A DNA stretch of 23,412 nucleotides. Origin: GYS-P2D sp964414425 (lineage in GTDB: Bacteria; Bacteroidota; Bacteroidia; Chitinophagales; Saprospiraceae). Where the stretch lies: contig CAYPWL010000046.1 in assembly GCA_964414425.1 (NCBI GenBank), forward strand, positions 1-23,412. The letters run 5' to 3'. Both the position numbers and the translations under genes were made by a program. Shown one piece after another: positions 8,478-16,907 of this stretch; the stretch's first letter is position 1, and each line of letters opens with the position of its first letter. The notes under the pieces are model-generated. The model was not told the DNA's origin. It saw only the letters and a list, made by a program, of their open reading frames with translations, and did not search any database.

Positions 8478-9080
8478 ATGATATATGTCAATGCACTTTT
8501 TTTCATTATCAGTAATTTGTTATTCACTGAGGTAGATGTCGCCAGTAAGTATACTTGTCGTACAGCACAGATTCATATTGAGACTTCAAGTAGATTTATG
8601 GATGTCGTAGCTGATAATTATCAAGTTTATACTGAGGTCAATCCCAATACTGGCAAGGTGATTTTCCAAGGCTTGATGAAGTCTTTCGAATTTGAAATGG
8701 GCGCACTCGATCGAGCATTTAACAGCAGTTCAGTAGATATAAGTCAATATTCTAAGTTTAATTTTGATGGCAGAATAACGAATCTGGCTCGAATCGATTT
8801 TAATAGTCCAGGCACGTACAATGTAAATGTTGAAGGTCAACTTTTCATCGGGAGCTATATAAGGAAGACGTCCGCGCAAGGTTCAATAAGAGTATTGGAG
8901 AATGGACGCTTGGATACTGTGGCGGATTTTACCATTCGCATAGAGGAGGAGAGTATGGATACAATCAATGAACTCATGCGTAAGAAATTGCCCTCGGTAG
9001 TCTCTCTTGACACGGATCAGTTGGGGATATCAAGAGATATAAAGATTAATCTGAAGGCTAACTACCGACCGAGAAATTAA
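8478..9080 (+). CDS. YceI-like secreted lipocalin-fold protein
   Basis: The 200-residue protein begins with a hydrophobic export segment (MIYVNALFFIISNLLF). The body has the YceI layout: an opening strand YTCRTAQIHIETSS, then VNPNTGKVIFQGLMKSFEFE, a KFNFDGRI strand, and GTYNVNVEGQLFIGSY leading to the last strands. YceI proteins are periplasmic lipocalin-like beta barrels that bind isoprenoid lipids. Resemblance here is at pattern level and ligand residues cannot be judged. Five bases separate it from the OB-fold gene downstream, so the two are probably co-transcribed. Confidence 0.65.
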   Translation: MIYVNALFFIISNLLFTEVDVASKYTCRTAQIHIETSSRFMDVVADNYQVYTEVNPNTGKVIFQGLMKSFEFEMGALDRAFNSSSVDISQYSKFNFDGRITNLARIDFNSPGTYNVNVEGQLFIGSYIRKTSAQGSIRVLENGRLDTVADFTIRIEEESMDTINELMRKKLPSVVSLDTDQLGISRDIKINLKANYRPRN

Positions 9081-9085
9081 ATCAC

Positions 9086-9499
9086 ATGAAGACGCTTATT
9101 AAAATCTTAGCAGTCCTTGCAATCGTGTTATTTATAGCTTATTTAATCGTAGTTAACTTACCACAAGCGAACATCAAAGGTAAAGACGCTGTTGAGACAA
9201 TTTCCGCAGTAGAATTATATGATGCTTACTCAAAAAATGAGAAGCAGGCCAATAGGATATATACAGGAAAAGTAGTACAAATAGCTGGGGAAATCGACGA
9301 AATCTATTCGGATGAGAACGATGCGCCTGTAGTCGTATTGCGGTCACCAGTTGGAGACCTCGTATCTGTGGTTACGTTGGAACCGAGTGAAAAACAAAAA
9401 ATAGCCTCTCACAAAGAGGGAGATCAGCTCACTGTTAAAGCGTTGTGCAGCGGCAAGTTGATGGAGGTAACCCTCAACAAAGGCCTGATAATAGACTGA
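9086..9499 (+). CDS. Membrane-anchored OB-fold (tRNA_anti-like) protein
   Basis: The protein has 137 residues. An N-terminal transmembrane helix (about 5-25, LIKILAVLAIVLFIAYLIVV) precedes a compact beta domain (about 38-137) with an alpha-helical lead (SAVELYDAYSKNEKQANRIY) and strands typical of the OB-fold tRNA_anti-like family: TGKVVQIAGEIDEI, APVVVLRS, LVSVVTL, EGDQLTVKALCSG. The family name does not imply tRNA binding for this exported form. It follows the YceI-like gene by five bases. Its TGA (9497-9499) directly abuts the stop of the convergent gene at 9500. Confidence 0.7.
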   Translation: MKTLIKILAVLAIVLFIAYLIVVNLPQANIKGKDAVETISAVELYDAYSKNEKQANRIYTGKVVQIAGEIDEIYSDENDAPVVVLRSPVGDLVSVVTLEPSEKQKIASHKEGDQLTVKALCSGKLMEVTLNKGLIID

Positions 9500-9820
9500 T
9501 TAAGACTCTGTGGCATACAGCGCATCAAAATACTGAAAGAACCATATAGCGCTTAATATCATAGTGGCCAGAATAATCCCTCTTAGGGTCTGTATCGTAA
9601 ATGGTTGATTCATCTTTCGGATCCAAAATATATTAGTACAGATTGCGAGCAGTGCCATAGTTCTAAATCGCTGACTTCCTATACTACTACTTGCTTCGTC
9701 CATGATGCCCAGATGAGTCATCAAGCCAAATAATAAGAATACAAGCCCAAAACCCACAAGAGGAGACACAATTCCGACGACCGCACCAAGGACTAAGTTA
9801 TTTTTTTCGAGGAAGCTCAT
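9500..9820 (-). CDS. Small integral membrane protein of unknown function
   Basis: The 106-residue protein has three likely membrane helices: LVLGAVVGIVSPLVGFGLVFLL-like residues at about 9-32, TMALLAICTNIFWI at about 53-67, and GIILATMILSAIWFF at about 81-95. It has no recognised catalytic motif. Its start is two bases after the surE stop, so it is almost certainly translated from the surE transcript. The position suggests a partner of unknown role rather than a nucleotidase subunit. Confidence 0.7.
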   Translation of the reverse strand: MSFLEKNNLVLGAVVGIVSPLVGFGLVFLLFGLMTHLGIMDEASSSIGSQRFRTMALLAICTNIFWIRKMNQPFTIQTLRGIILATMILSAIWFFQYFDALYATES

Positions 9821-9822
9821 AG

Positions 9823-10599
9823 TTATTGATTTACTGCGTTTTCCATTGCACTCATGCTGCTGATTACATTGTATTGAGTCAAGTCATGCATCGAGGGCAC
9901 TACAGAGATATAGTTGTTTTTCAAGGCCCATATATCCGTAGTTTGATCTTCTGTCTGTATGTCAAATGATCCAGTCATCCAATAGTAGCTATTACCACGA
10001 GGGTCTTTGGATTCTACGAAATCTTCGTTCCACTTTCCAGCTGCTTGGTTGCATATCTTGATACCTTTTATTTCTTCGAGCCCTACATCAGGGATATTTA
10101 CATTAAGCAGATTGGCCTCGGCCATTCCCTCCGATAAAGCATATTCTATGATCTTTTCAGCATAGTGCTGGGCAGCAGAAAAATCTGCATCAAATGAATA
10201 GTCGAGATGACTGAACCCTATTGACGGGATCCCCTGTATACTTGCCTCCATCGCTGCCGCCATAGTTCCGCTGTAGATGATATTTATTGAGGCATTGGAG
10301 CCATGATTGATCCCAGATACGCAGAGATCAATTTTACGTCCTTTAAGGACAACATGCCTGGCGAGCTTAACACAATCTACTGGCGTGCCTGAGCACTCAT
10401 AGGCCTCAACACCATCGAGACTCTGTACCTGATGAATTCGCAATGGTTCATTAAGAGTGATTGCGTTACTTTGCCCTGATTGGGGACTACTGGGTGCCAC
10501 AACTACGACGTCACCATGTTTCTTGGCGGCATTGGTTAAGGCTTTTATGCCTGGGGCAAATATGCCGTCATCATTGGTAACTAATATTAGTGGGCGCAT
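9823..10599 (-). CDS. surE: 5'/3'-nucleotidase SurE
   Basis: SurE hydrolyses nucleoside 5'- and 3'-monophosphates using a divalent metal. The start is the ATG at 10597-10599 (258 residues). The frame extends upstream to 10650, but the extension is not SurE-like and covers the candidate promoter, while MRPLILVTNDDGI is the usual SurE N-terminus. Metal ligands are visible: D10-D11 in TNDDG, the serine of SSPQSGQSNAITL, and the asparagine of SGINHGSNASINIIYSGT. The AAAMEASIQGIPSIGFS segment also fits the family. It is cytoplasmic, first gene of a two-gene unit with the small membrane protein, and divergent from hemH. Confidence 0.95.
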   Translation of the reverse strand: MRPLILVTNDDGIFAPGIKALTNAAKKHGDVVVVAPSSPQSGQSNAITLNEPLRIHQVQSLDGVEAYECSGTPVDCVKLARHVVLKGRKIDLCVSGINHGSNASINIIYSGTMAAAMEASIQGIPSIGFSHLDYSFDADFSAAQHYAEKIIEYALSEGMAEANLLNVNIPDVGLEEIKGIKICNQAAGKWNEDFVESKDPRGNSYYWMTGSFDIQTEDQTTDIWALKNNYISVVPSMHDLTQYNVISSMSAMENAVNQ

Positions 10600-10620
10600 C
10601 GCTGTGAGTTTATAGTGGTG

Positions 10621-10651
10621 CAAAAGTCTTCTTTTCTCGCTAAAGAACAAA
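10621..10651 (-). promoter_or_regulatory. Candidate Bacteroidetes-type promoter for surE
   Basis: Reading the minus strand, TTTG (10651-10648) is followed after 19 bases by GACTTTTG (10628-10621), seven of eight matches to the -7 consensus TAnnTTTG. The spacing fits the Bacteroidetes primary sigma factor. Transcription would begin about 15 bases before the surE ATG at 10599. Confidence 0.5.
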
Positions 10652-10695
10652 CAGTCTCAGGTGATGAACGTTATTCCTCACGAAGAAACTGATAT

Positions 10696-11703
10696 ATGAT
10701 TCGCCAGAAGAAAGGAATTCTACTTGTTAACTTAGGTACACCGGATGAACCTACATACGGTGGATTGAGGAGATACCTTAACCAGTTTCTGACTGATCGA
10801 CGAGTAATTGATCTCCCATGGTTATTCCGTAACATGCTCTTTAAAGGGATCGTAGTACCGATAAGATCGGGTAAGGTGTCGAAGCTGTATCAAGAACTAT
10901 GGATAGAAGAGGGCTCACCGCTTAAAGTATATGGTCAACGATTAGCGAGCGGGGTACAAGACATATTGGGTGAAGACTATGTAGTCAGGCTTGCTATGCG
11001 CTATCAGAATCCATCAATCAGAGATGTCATCGATGAGATGATGGAGCATAGGGTGACGGAGATTATCATACTGCCTCTATTCCCTCAGTATGCGTCCGCA
11101 ACTACAGGGTCGGTATATGAAGAGGTGATGAATATCATGAGAAAGAAGGAGCTGTTGCCAACTCTCAAGTTTATCAGTTCTTACTACGACCATCCAGATG
11201 TGATAAAGCTCTATGCTGACAAGGCTCGACAACATGACCTATCAGCCTATGATCATTTTATTTTCTCCTTTCATGGAGTACCTAAGAGATACCTCAAGAA
11301 AGAAAATAACTATTGCAAATGCGATACGAACTGCTGTAAGACTATTGTACCTGATAATCAGTTTTGTTACTCTGCTCAGTGCCATCAGACGGCATTCGCT
11401 ATTGCAAAGGAGCTCAATATACCCGAGGATAAGTTTACCGTGAGCTATCAGTCTCGATTTGGCCCCGAGGAGTGGATACAGCCCTACACTGACAAGGTAA
11501 TGGAGGAGCAATTGGAGCATGGCAACAAAAATATCTTGGTGTTCTCACCAGCCTTCGTCGCAGACTGTTTAGAAACTACGATCGAAATAGGATTAGAGTA
11601 CAAAGAGGAATTTATGGAAGCAGGTGGTGCTAAGCTCGATCTTGTAGAAAGTCTCAATGACGATCCAAGGTGGATAAAGGCAGTCGCTGAGATGGTTAGA
11701 TAG
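10696..11703 (+). CDS. hemH: Ferrochelatase
   Basis: HemH inserts ferrous iron into protoporphyrin IX to give protoheme. The 335-residue length is normal. Visible family landmarks are GILLVNLGTPDEP at the N-terminus, LPLFPQYASATTGSV in the middle, the active-site histidine H193 in FSFHGVP, and the acidic ETTIEIG motif (E293, E297) near the C-terminus. Cysteines in YCKCDTNCC and QFCYSAQCH are also present; whether they hold a metal centre cannot be judged from sequence alone. The start ATG is 96 bases from the divergent surE start. No clear -33/-7 pair was found for hemH itself. Confidence 0.96.
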   Translation: MIRQKKGILLVNLGTPDEPTYGGLRRYLNQFLTDRRVIDLPWLFRNMLFKGIVVPIRSGKVSKLYQELWIEEGSPLKVYGQRLASGVQDILGEDYVVRLAMRYQNPSIRDVIDEMMEHRVTEIIILPLFPQYASATTGSVYEEVMNIMRKKELLPTLKFISSYYDHPDVIKLYADKARQHDLSAYDHFIFSFHGVPKRYLKKENNYCKCDTNCCKTIVPDNQFCYSAQCHQTAFAIAKELNIPEDKFTVSYQSRFGPEEWIQPYTDKVMEEQLEHGNKNILVFSPAFVADCLETTIEIGLEYKEEFMEAGGAKLDLVESLNDDPRWIKAVAEMVR

Positions 11704-11739
11704 TCGAGTAGTTCAGTATATCCTCATTGATTAGCTCTT

Positions 11740-11859
11740 CTCTGCGTTCTTGGTGTTTTTGACAGAATCGACTGCCAAGTTGTTAGCAATGCATTTCGTT
11801 CTTAACACATTTGTGAGAAAGGAGAACCAAGTAAAGAGTATTACTCTGTGTTCTTAGCG
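11740..11859 (+). repeat. Pair of imperfect 16-bp direct repeats in the hemH-psd gap
   Basis: CTCTGCGTTCTTGGTG at 11740-11755 and CTCTGTGTTCTTAGCG at 11844-11859 agree at 13 of 16 positions and lie 104 bases apart. The second runs on into CCTCAGCGAGAC. The 177-base gap separates convergent genes and has no coding frame. Confidence 0.5.
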
Positions 11860-11880
11860 CCTCAGCGAGACAATAATATC

Positions 11881-12537
11881 TTATGCGATCTCAGCGATTA
11901 CATCGACTTGAGACTGTACGGTCTGCCCGAGCTTCACATTGTACTTAGTTCCAACAGGTAGATAGACGTCAACTCTCGAACCAAATTTTATGAAGCCCAT
12001 CTCTCCGCCTTGAGTCACCGTTTGTCCTGCTGTAGTATAATTAACTATTCGTCGGGCTAATGCTCCGGCTATCTGTCGACAGAGTATTTCTACTTGATTG
12101 GTTTTGTAGACTGTAGTATGTCGTTCATTTTCGGTGGATGACTTGGGATGCCATGCTACTAAGTATTTGCCAGCATGATATTTTTCGTAAGAGATGGTCC
12201 CACTGACAGGATGATGATTGCTATGCACATTCAGTGGAGACATAAATATTGAGATCATCAAGCGCTCATCTTGGAAATATTCGCTTTCTATCGTGTCCTC
12301 TATAACTACTACTTTACCATCTGCTGGAGCATAGATTTTAGAATTGTCCTCAGGGGGTAATGATCGGTTCGGTTTGCGAAAAAACCAAAGGATCAAACCA
12401 AATACGATAATCGACGCTGTCAATATTACCCCTAACACATAAGGATGACTACCTAATCTCCACAAGGTTAGATTGAGTATGCTCAAGAATACTATGGCAA
12501 GAGTAATAGTTGCTTTTCCTTCTTTATGGAGGGTCAT
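11881..12537 (-). CDS. psd: Phosphatidylserine decarboxylase proenzyme
   Basis: Psd converts phosphatidylserine to phosphatidylethanolamine with a pyruvoyl group made by self-cleavage. The 218-residue protein has two N-terminal membrane segments (TITLAIVFLSILNLTL and VLGVILTASIIVFGLILWFF), then the catalytic part: YAPADGKVVVIE, IFMSPLNVHSNHHPVSG, and the cleavage motif MGFIKFGSRVDVYLP, where cleavage between G186 and S187 would turn S187 into the pyruvoyl group. The short length and FGSR cleavage site suit the compact bacterial/archaeal-type Psd. It sits 27 bases after cdsA in the same operon; no phosphatidylserine synthase gene is present here. Confidence 0.95.
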   Translation of the reverse strand: MTLHKEGKATITLAIVFLSILNLTLWRLGSHPYVLGVILTASIIVFGLILWFFRKPNRSLPPEDNSKIYAPADGKVVVIEDTIESEYFQDERLMISIFMSPLNVHSNHHPVSGTISYEKYHAGKYLVAWHPKSSTENERHTTVYKTNQVEILCRQIAGALARRIVNYTTAGQTVTQGGEMGFIKFGSRVDVYLPVGTKYNVKLGQTVQSQVDVIAEIA

Positions 12538-12564
12538 AAGGCTATTTTAATTATTGTAGCATAG

Positions 12565-13371
12565 TTATACAAGCGTAAGATAAAGTATCACAAATGGTAT
12601 GCTATAAATAAAACTGTCTAAACGATCTAAAAATCCGCCATGACCGGGCATGATGCTCCCTGAATCTTTGATTTTATGATGGCGCTTCCAAGAGGATTCA
12701 GTGAGGTCTCCTAGAATACCCATGACGCCGCATATAGCTCCAATCATGAGCCAGGTTGTCCGACTTGCTGCCGGAACATATATTGATATAAGCCATGACG
12801 CAAGTAAACCTAATAGGAGTCCGCCGATCCAACCTTCCCAAGTTTTACCAGGAGAGATCGTTGGGTGTATCTTATTACGGCCGATTGCTCTACCAACGAA
12901 ATAAGCTCCCGCATCATTAATCCATAGTATGATAAATACTCCTAAGAGGATCAAATGAAACTGTCCTCCTGCCATAAGTTGATTGACTACGAGTGTAAAT
13001 GGCATAAGCGCCAGAGCAATAGCCGATAATACCACATTGCCCTGACTAAAGATCGATTGACCGCGGGTCATAATAAGAAAGCTATTATAGGTATATATGG
13101 TACAGATAATACCCGTTAGTATGAGCCAGATCTGTGGATTACTAACAAGGTTGACCAGTAAAGCACCTACGATAATCACCGCCACTATGTAGCGACCACG
13201 GATGGCTTTATCGACAGAAGCAAGACTGTTAGTGATGAATTCATAGATGCAGACTAATGAAAATATCTGTACCAGAATCAGTGACGGCAAGTCACCCAGT
13301 AGGGTAGATATGACAATAGCAATAACGTATACAATTGCTGGAATGATCCGTTTTCTGAGGTCAGCGTTCAT
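12565..13371 (-). CDS. cdsA: Phosphatidate cytidylyltransferase (CDP-diacylglycerol synthase)
   Basis: CdsA makes CDP-diacylglycerol from CTP and phosphatidic acid at the inner membrane. The 268-residue polytopic protein carries WINDAGAYFVGRAIGRNK, SPGKTWEGWIGG, GDLTESSWKRHHKIKDSG and the family signature ending MPGHGGFLDRLDS near the C-terminus. Its ATG overlaps the stop of the upstream CPBP gene by four bases (13368-13371, ATGA), a sign of translational coupling. Psd follows downstream, and both act in phosphatidylethanolamine synthesis. Confidence 0.96.
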   Translation of the reverse strand: MNADLRKRIIPAIVYVIAIVISTLLGDLPSLILVQIFSLVCIYEFITNSLASVDKAIRGRYIVAVIIVGALLVNLVSNPQIWLILTGIICTIYTYNSFLIMTRGQSIFSQGNVVLSAIALALMPFTLVVNQLMAGGQFHLILLGVFIILWINDAGAYFVGRAIGRNKIHPTISPGKTWEGWIGGLLLGLLASWLISIYVPAASRTTWLMIGAICGVMGILGDLTESSWKRHHKIKDSGSIMPGHGGFLDRLDSFIYSIPFVILYLTLV

Positions 13372-14270
13372 ATGTAGTTTTCATCAGCATCGTGCAACTC
13401 TTGATGAGTGCCACTCTGTTTTTGTCCCCACAAAAATAGTGTTCCTACAGCTAATGCTGAACCGATGATCAGAGTTGTAGGGATATCGGGTGTATTTTCC
13501 AACATACTGGGATCTATCTCTCCTATGCTATAGAGGCTTATCACTTGTAGGCTATTATTTAAAAAATGTAAGATAATCGGTACGAAGATCGATCGGCTGT
13601 AATAGTAGGAGTATCCGAGTAATACACCCAAAAAGCTAAGTGGTAGTATCCGCTCCAGCTGCATATGAGTCAAGCCAAATAAAATTGAGGATATAACGAT
13701 GGCCATGTGAGGATTGGCAAGTCCTTCGGCCAACTTATTTTGTACGATGCCTCTGAATATCAATTCCTCTCCTACAGCAGGCAAGACTCCAACTAAGATC
13801 AATGAGATGATAAGATCACTTATACCGTCCATCCTAAGGACATTACTCAGCATGATGAAGGTGTTGTCTTGTCCAATTATCGCCCAATCTGGAAGCGGTA
13901 ATACAGAATTAATCTCTGTCAAAAATGCCACAAGTGGATAGCTAAAGAGTATGGCCCCGCCCCAAGTCAATAGACTCTTTGGGTCAACAGGTACATCTGC
14001 TCGTATATACCGATAGAATGTATCCTTATGAAAGTAATAGGCAAATACAATCGTAGCTCCTAAGAACATACTGGCGTGATTGATCATAAGACCAATACGC
14101 AACCATAAGCGTTCACCAGTTGTGAGATCTGACGATTGTGCCAAGACGGTCATAGAATGCCCTCCTAAGTACAATAGTCCTTCAGAAACAAGATTGCCTA
14201 TCAGTCCTATTCCTAAGAGGATGAGGATCAGGATTATTACCTGCCTTAGCGGACTGATACGATCATCCAA
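13368..14270 (-). CDS. CPBP (CAAX/Abi) family intramembrane endopeptidase
   Basis: This is an intramembrane protease-like protein of 300 residues with about eight hydrophobic segments. The family motifs are present: EELIFRG with E168-E169, FGLTHMQ with H202, and LHFLNNS with H235. In the family these residues form the active site in the membrane; the substrate is not known. The start is a TTG at 14268-14270, the first codon after the in-frame TAA of the upstream protease gene. The first in-frame ATG lies beyond the first membrane helix and would remove it. The stop overlaps the cdsA start. Close packing with cdsA and psd suggests co-expression with lipid synthesis genes. Confidence 0.9.
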   Translation of the reverse strand: MDDRISPLRQVIILILILLGIGLIGNLVSEGLLYLGGHSMTVLAQSSDLTTGERLWLRIGLMINHASMFLGATIVFAYYFHKDTFYRYIRADVPVDPKSLLTWGGAILFSYPLVAFLTEINSVLPLPDWAIIGQDNTFIMLSNVLRMDGISDLIISLILVGVLPAVGEELIFRGIVQNKLAEGLANPHMAIVISSILFGLTHMQLERILPLSFLGVLLGYSYYYSRSIFVPIILHFLNNSLQVISLYSIGEIDPSMLENTPDIPTTLIIGSALAVGTLFLWGQKQSGTHQELHDADENYI

Positions 14271-16838
14271 TTATTGCTTGATCAGTTTTTTAGTGATGAT
14301 ATCACGATTGTTAAATATGACATTGACGAGATAGACTCCTGACTCGAGATCACTGATGTCCATCTGCTCTCTGATTTGCAGGCTTTGATTAGTCAGGATG
14401 CGCTCCTGTATTAATCTCCCAGTGATATCAACGATGGTAATCTTCATATCCTCAGCAGAATCTTCTAAGTTGAGTGATACCAATACTTCTTCTGAAGCAG
14501 GATTTGGGATCACATCAAAGTTCTGCTCCTCAACAAAATCCTCAACGGCCGTATTCAGATTTTGTATCTCAAGATCATCGATCACCCAACCCCATCCAAA
14601 TACTAAAGGGTCAGAAAATAATCTGAATCTGATTGATACAGTATCTCCTAATGCGAAATCGCCACTTTCAATCATATTGATCTTACGTGTACGAAACTGA
14701 CTGAGACGTCCAGTTGAAAGGGAGTTAGGAGGATTACCACTTAACTCAGCGTTGTAAGCATTTCTCCAGACTGGATTGTCTGTACTATCGTAACCATCCG
14801 CAAATGGAATCCAATCCTGAGTGCCTTGGCGGCGTCCTTCAACCACTACGAAGTCCCAAAATTGATCTTGACCAAATACAGTTCCAGGATCTCCAGGCTC
14901 TACAAGTACGACTTCTCTAAACTCTATAACAGGCCGACCTGGTTCTATGATGATCGGAACATTTAACTCATATGTGAGATTTAGACTGTTGCCACCGCCA
15001 GCTGCTGGATATGGGTGGTCACTATGGATAGCTGGAGATGAGAAATTAGGCTCATCTCTAATGCTAAATCCATTCCCTGAAAAATCATTACTCTCTACAT
15101 CAAATGTATTCATGTAGAAGCTCACGGGTTCCATCGGAGCCGCTATCGGTATAGTAATGAATGAGCCATCCTCTGGGAAGGTCGATGTATTATCATTGAT
15201 AGATTCATCTTGTGCCACGATACGATATTCTAACACGTCGTCTGCAGTTAATGCTATTCCAAAATCGATGGTGCCACTGAATTCGTTCTGTGCAAATATG
15301 TCTGTATTGTTTGCGTCTATAACCATGGGTACACGTGATAGTGTGCCTCCATTTAGGCGCCATTCGATGACAACTGATTCAATGGATATTGGTCCTGGGT
15401 CTGTAACGTCTGCTGTTAAGTCTAATGACTCCACACGATTAGATTCATTTAGTCCAGATATGGCATCATGCAATATCTCAGGCCCAATTGTGTCTAGTAA
15501 AAATTGATATTGACCGAAGAATTCTGGTGCGGGACTTGGTGTCGTACGAGTTATTCCACGACTATCAGAAACTTCTATAAACCACTGAAAGCTCTGTGGT
15601 CCTCCTGTCGACTCAAAAATCCTACTAAAGACGCTTTCTTCATCAGTTTCATCCAGTGGTATAACCATTTCAGTGGCAAACGTATCCGTTGATATATGTA
15701 TGGCAACAGAACTGGTATCGTACGGGATATCACTGTCAATTTCAAATCTTAGATCAAAGTCTTGTGTTAAATTTTCTGTGAAATTATCTTCAAATAATAG
15801 ACGAACCGTTGCCATAGCCCAGCCCATATCATAGAGCATTTCTGTGGCGATTCCCGCATCTCTTAGAACTTGTCCTCGTTGCACGGCTGGAGTCATCAGA
15901 GCATCTGGACCTGAACGATACGTTGCTTCATCAACATGGTGCAGGCTGGAGCCAGGATCGAATGTCAATGGCGCAAAGAGCACCGCAGGGTCTTCAATTT
16001 GGCCGATTCTAAATCCGTTCCAGAATAAGCCTCCGTTACTCTCGAATGCTGCAGCCAGTCTAAATGAACCATTATCAAAACTCTCTCTGAGGTTATCTCC
16101 AGCTACATTTTCCATATAAGTATCAAATGCGCTCGAAATAAAGCCAAATTCTATTTGGGCATCTCCTTGTTGGTCAAATCCTGCTAAACCAGTGAAACCA
16201 ATACCATGAAGCACCTCATGAAACATTGTGGTAACAAAATCTATCTGCGTACCTATACTATCAGGATTATTGAAATCAAAATAAAAGTCAGCATCAGAAT
16301 TGATGAATATTCTGATGTCTGCATTCGCCTGAGTTCCGGTGGATGGTGTGATTTCTTCACCTATAATTTTTTCTGCAAGGGCAACAGGGTATATACAATT
16401 GAAACAAGGAGAATTGAATATCGTTTGGAACCTGGCACCTGGTGCGGCAGCTGCAAGTGTATTGGCATTACCTTGGTCATTTGCTAAGTTTTCAACCCAT
16501 ATGTTAATAGGCACATCAGAATTGAAAAATTCTGAAATAAGAGGTAATGTGCCGATTTCAAAGGCATCAATGAGCTCCTGCGGAAAGTTTGCTCCAGGCT
16601 CATAGTCTACATTGAAATTCAATGGGTTGTTCTTCGTATAGGGAACCTTCGTTAGGTTCTTTTCGACATACTCCTTGATAACCTCATCGCTATGGTGACA
16701 GACTACTGTAGGGCCATGCACCTCATGCTTGATCATCTGATCTAAAGGATACTTGAAAGATTTTTTGCTATGAACCTTCTGCGCGGATAGATTCAATGAT
16801 GTAATGCAAGTTGCTAACAACAGTAATATGTATCTCAT
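14271..16838 (-). CDS. T9SS-secreted metzincin-like metalloprotease
   Basis: The 855-residue protein has a signal peptide (MRYILLLLATCITSLNLSA, then Q). The N-terminal third looks like a metalloprotease: HEVLHGIGF at 207-215 gives two zinc-binding histidines and the catalytic glutamate, SLHHVDEATY (H300-H301) may supply the third ligand, and ALMTP (M315) may be the Met-turn. The typical HExxHxxGxxH is not met, since F replaces the third H region, so the late ligand is inference. Beta-sandwich-like regions follow (about 325-760). The last 85 residues are a T9SS type A sorting domain (FDVIPNPASEEVLVSL, ITIVDITGRLIQERIL, LESGVYLVNVIFNNRDIITK, KLIKQ). The protein is expected outside the cell or on its surface. 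It heads the operon with the CPBP protease, cdsA and psd. Confidence 0.88.
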   Translation of the reverse strand: MRYILLLLATCITSLNLSAQKVHSKKSFKYPLDQMIKHEVHGPTVVCHHSDEVIKEYVEKNLTKVPYTKNNPLNFNVDYEPGANFPQELIDAFEIGTLPLISEFFNSDVPINIWVENLANDQGNANTLAAAAPGARFQTIFNSPCFNCIYPVALAEKIIGEEITPSTGTQANADIRIFINSDADFYFDFNNPDSIGTQIDFVTTMFHEVLHGIGFTGLAGFDQQGDAQIEFGFISSAFDTYMENVAGDNLRESFDNGSFRLAAAFESNGGLFWNGFRIGQIEDPAVLFAPLTFDPGSSLHHVDEATYRSGPDALMTPAVQRGQVLRDAGIATEMLYDMGWAMATVRLLFEDNFTENLTQDFDLRFEIDSDIPYDTSSVAIHISTDTFATEMVIPLDETDEESVFSRIFESTGGPQSFQWFIEVSDSRGITRTTPSPAPEFFGQYQFLLDTIGPEILHDAISGLNESNRVESLDLTADVTDPGPISIESVVIEWRLNGGTLSRVPMVIDANNTDIFAQNEFSGTIDFGIALTADDVLEYRIVAQDESINDNTSTFPEDGSFITIPIAAPMEPVSFYMNTFDVESNDFSGNGFSIRDEPNFSSPAIHSDHPYPAAGGGNSLNLTYELNVPIIIEPGRPVIEFREVVLVEPGDPGTVFGQDQFWDFVVVEGRRQGTQDWIPFADGYDSTDNPVWRNAYNAELSGNPPNSLSTGRLSQFRTRKINMIESGDFALGDTVSIRFRLFSDPLVFGWGWVIDDLEIQNLNTAVEDFVEEQNFDVIPNPASEEVLVSLNLEDSAEDMKITIVDITGRLIQERILTNQSLQIREQMDISDLESGVYLVNVIFNNRDIITKKLIKQ

Positions 16839-16907
16839 ATGTTTAATGTTTGACTCCTTAGTAAAAGTAATTCATTTAGTTTTTGTTGACGGGTATGGAT
16901 AGATATA

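Noticed and set aside
10600..10650. Upstream extension of surE by 17 residues
   Set aside because: The extension is not SurE-like and overlaps the best promoter candidate; MRPLILVTNDDG is the standard N-terminus.
11857..11897. Similarity of GCGCCTCAGCGA to GCGATCTCAGCGA at the psd 3' end
   Set aside because: The second copy is coding for the psd C-terminus and the match is short; probably coincidence.
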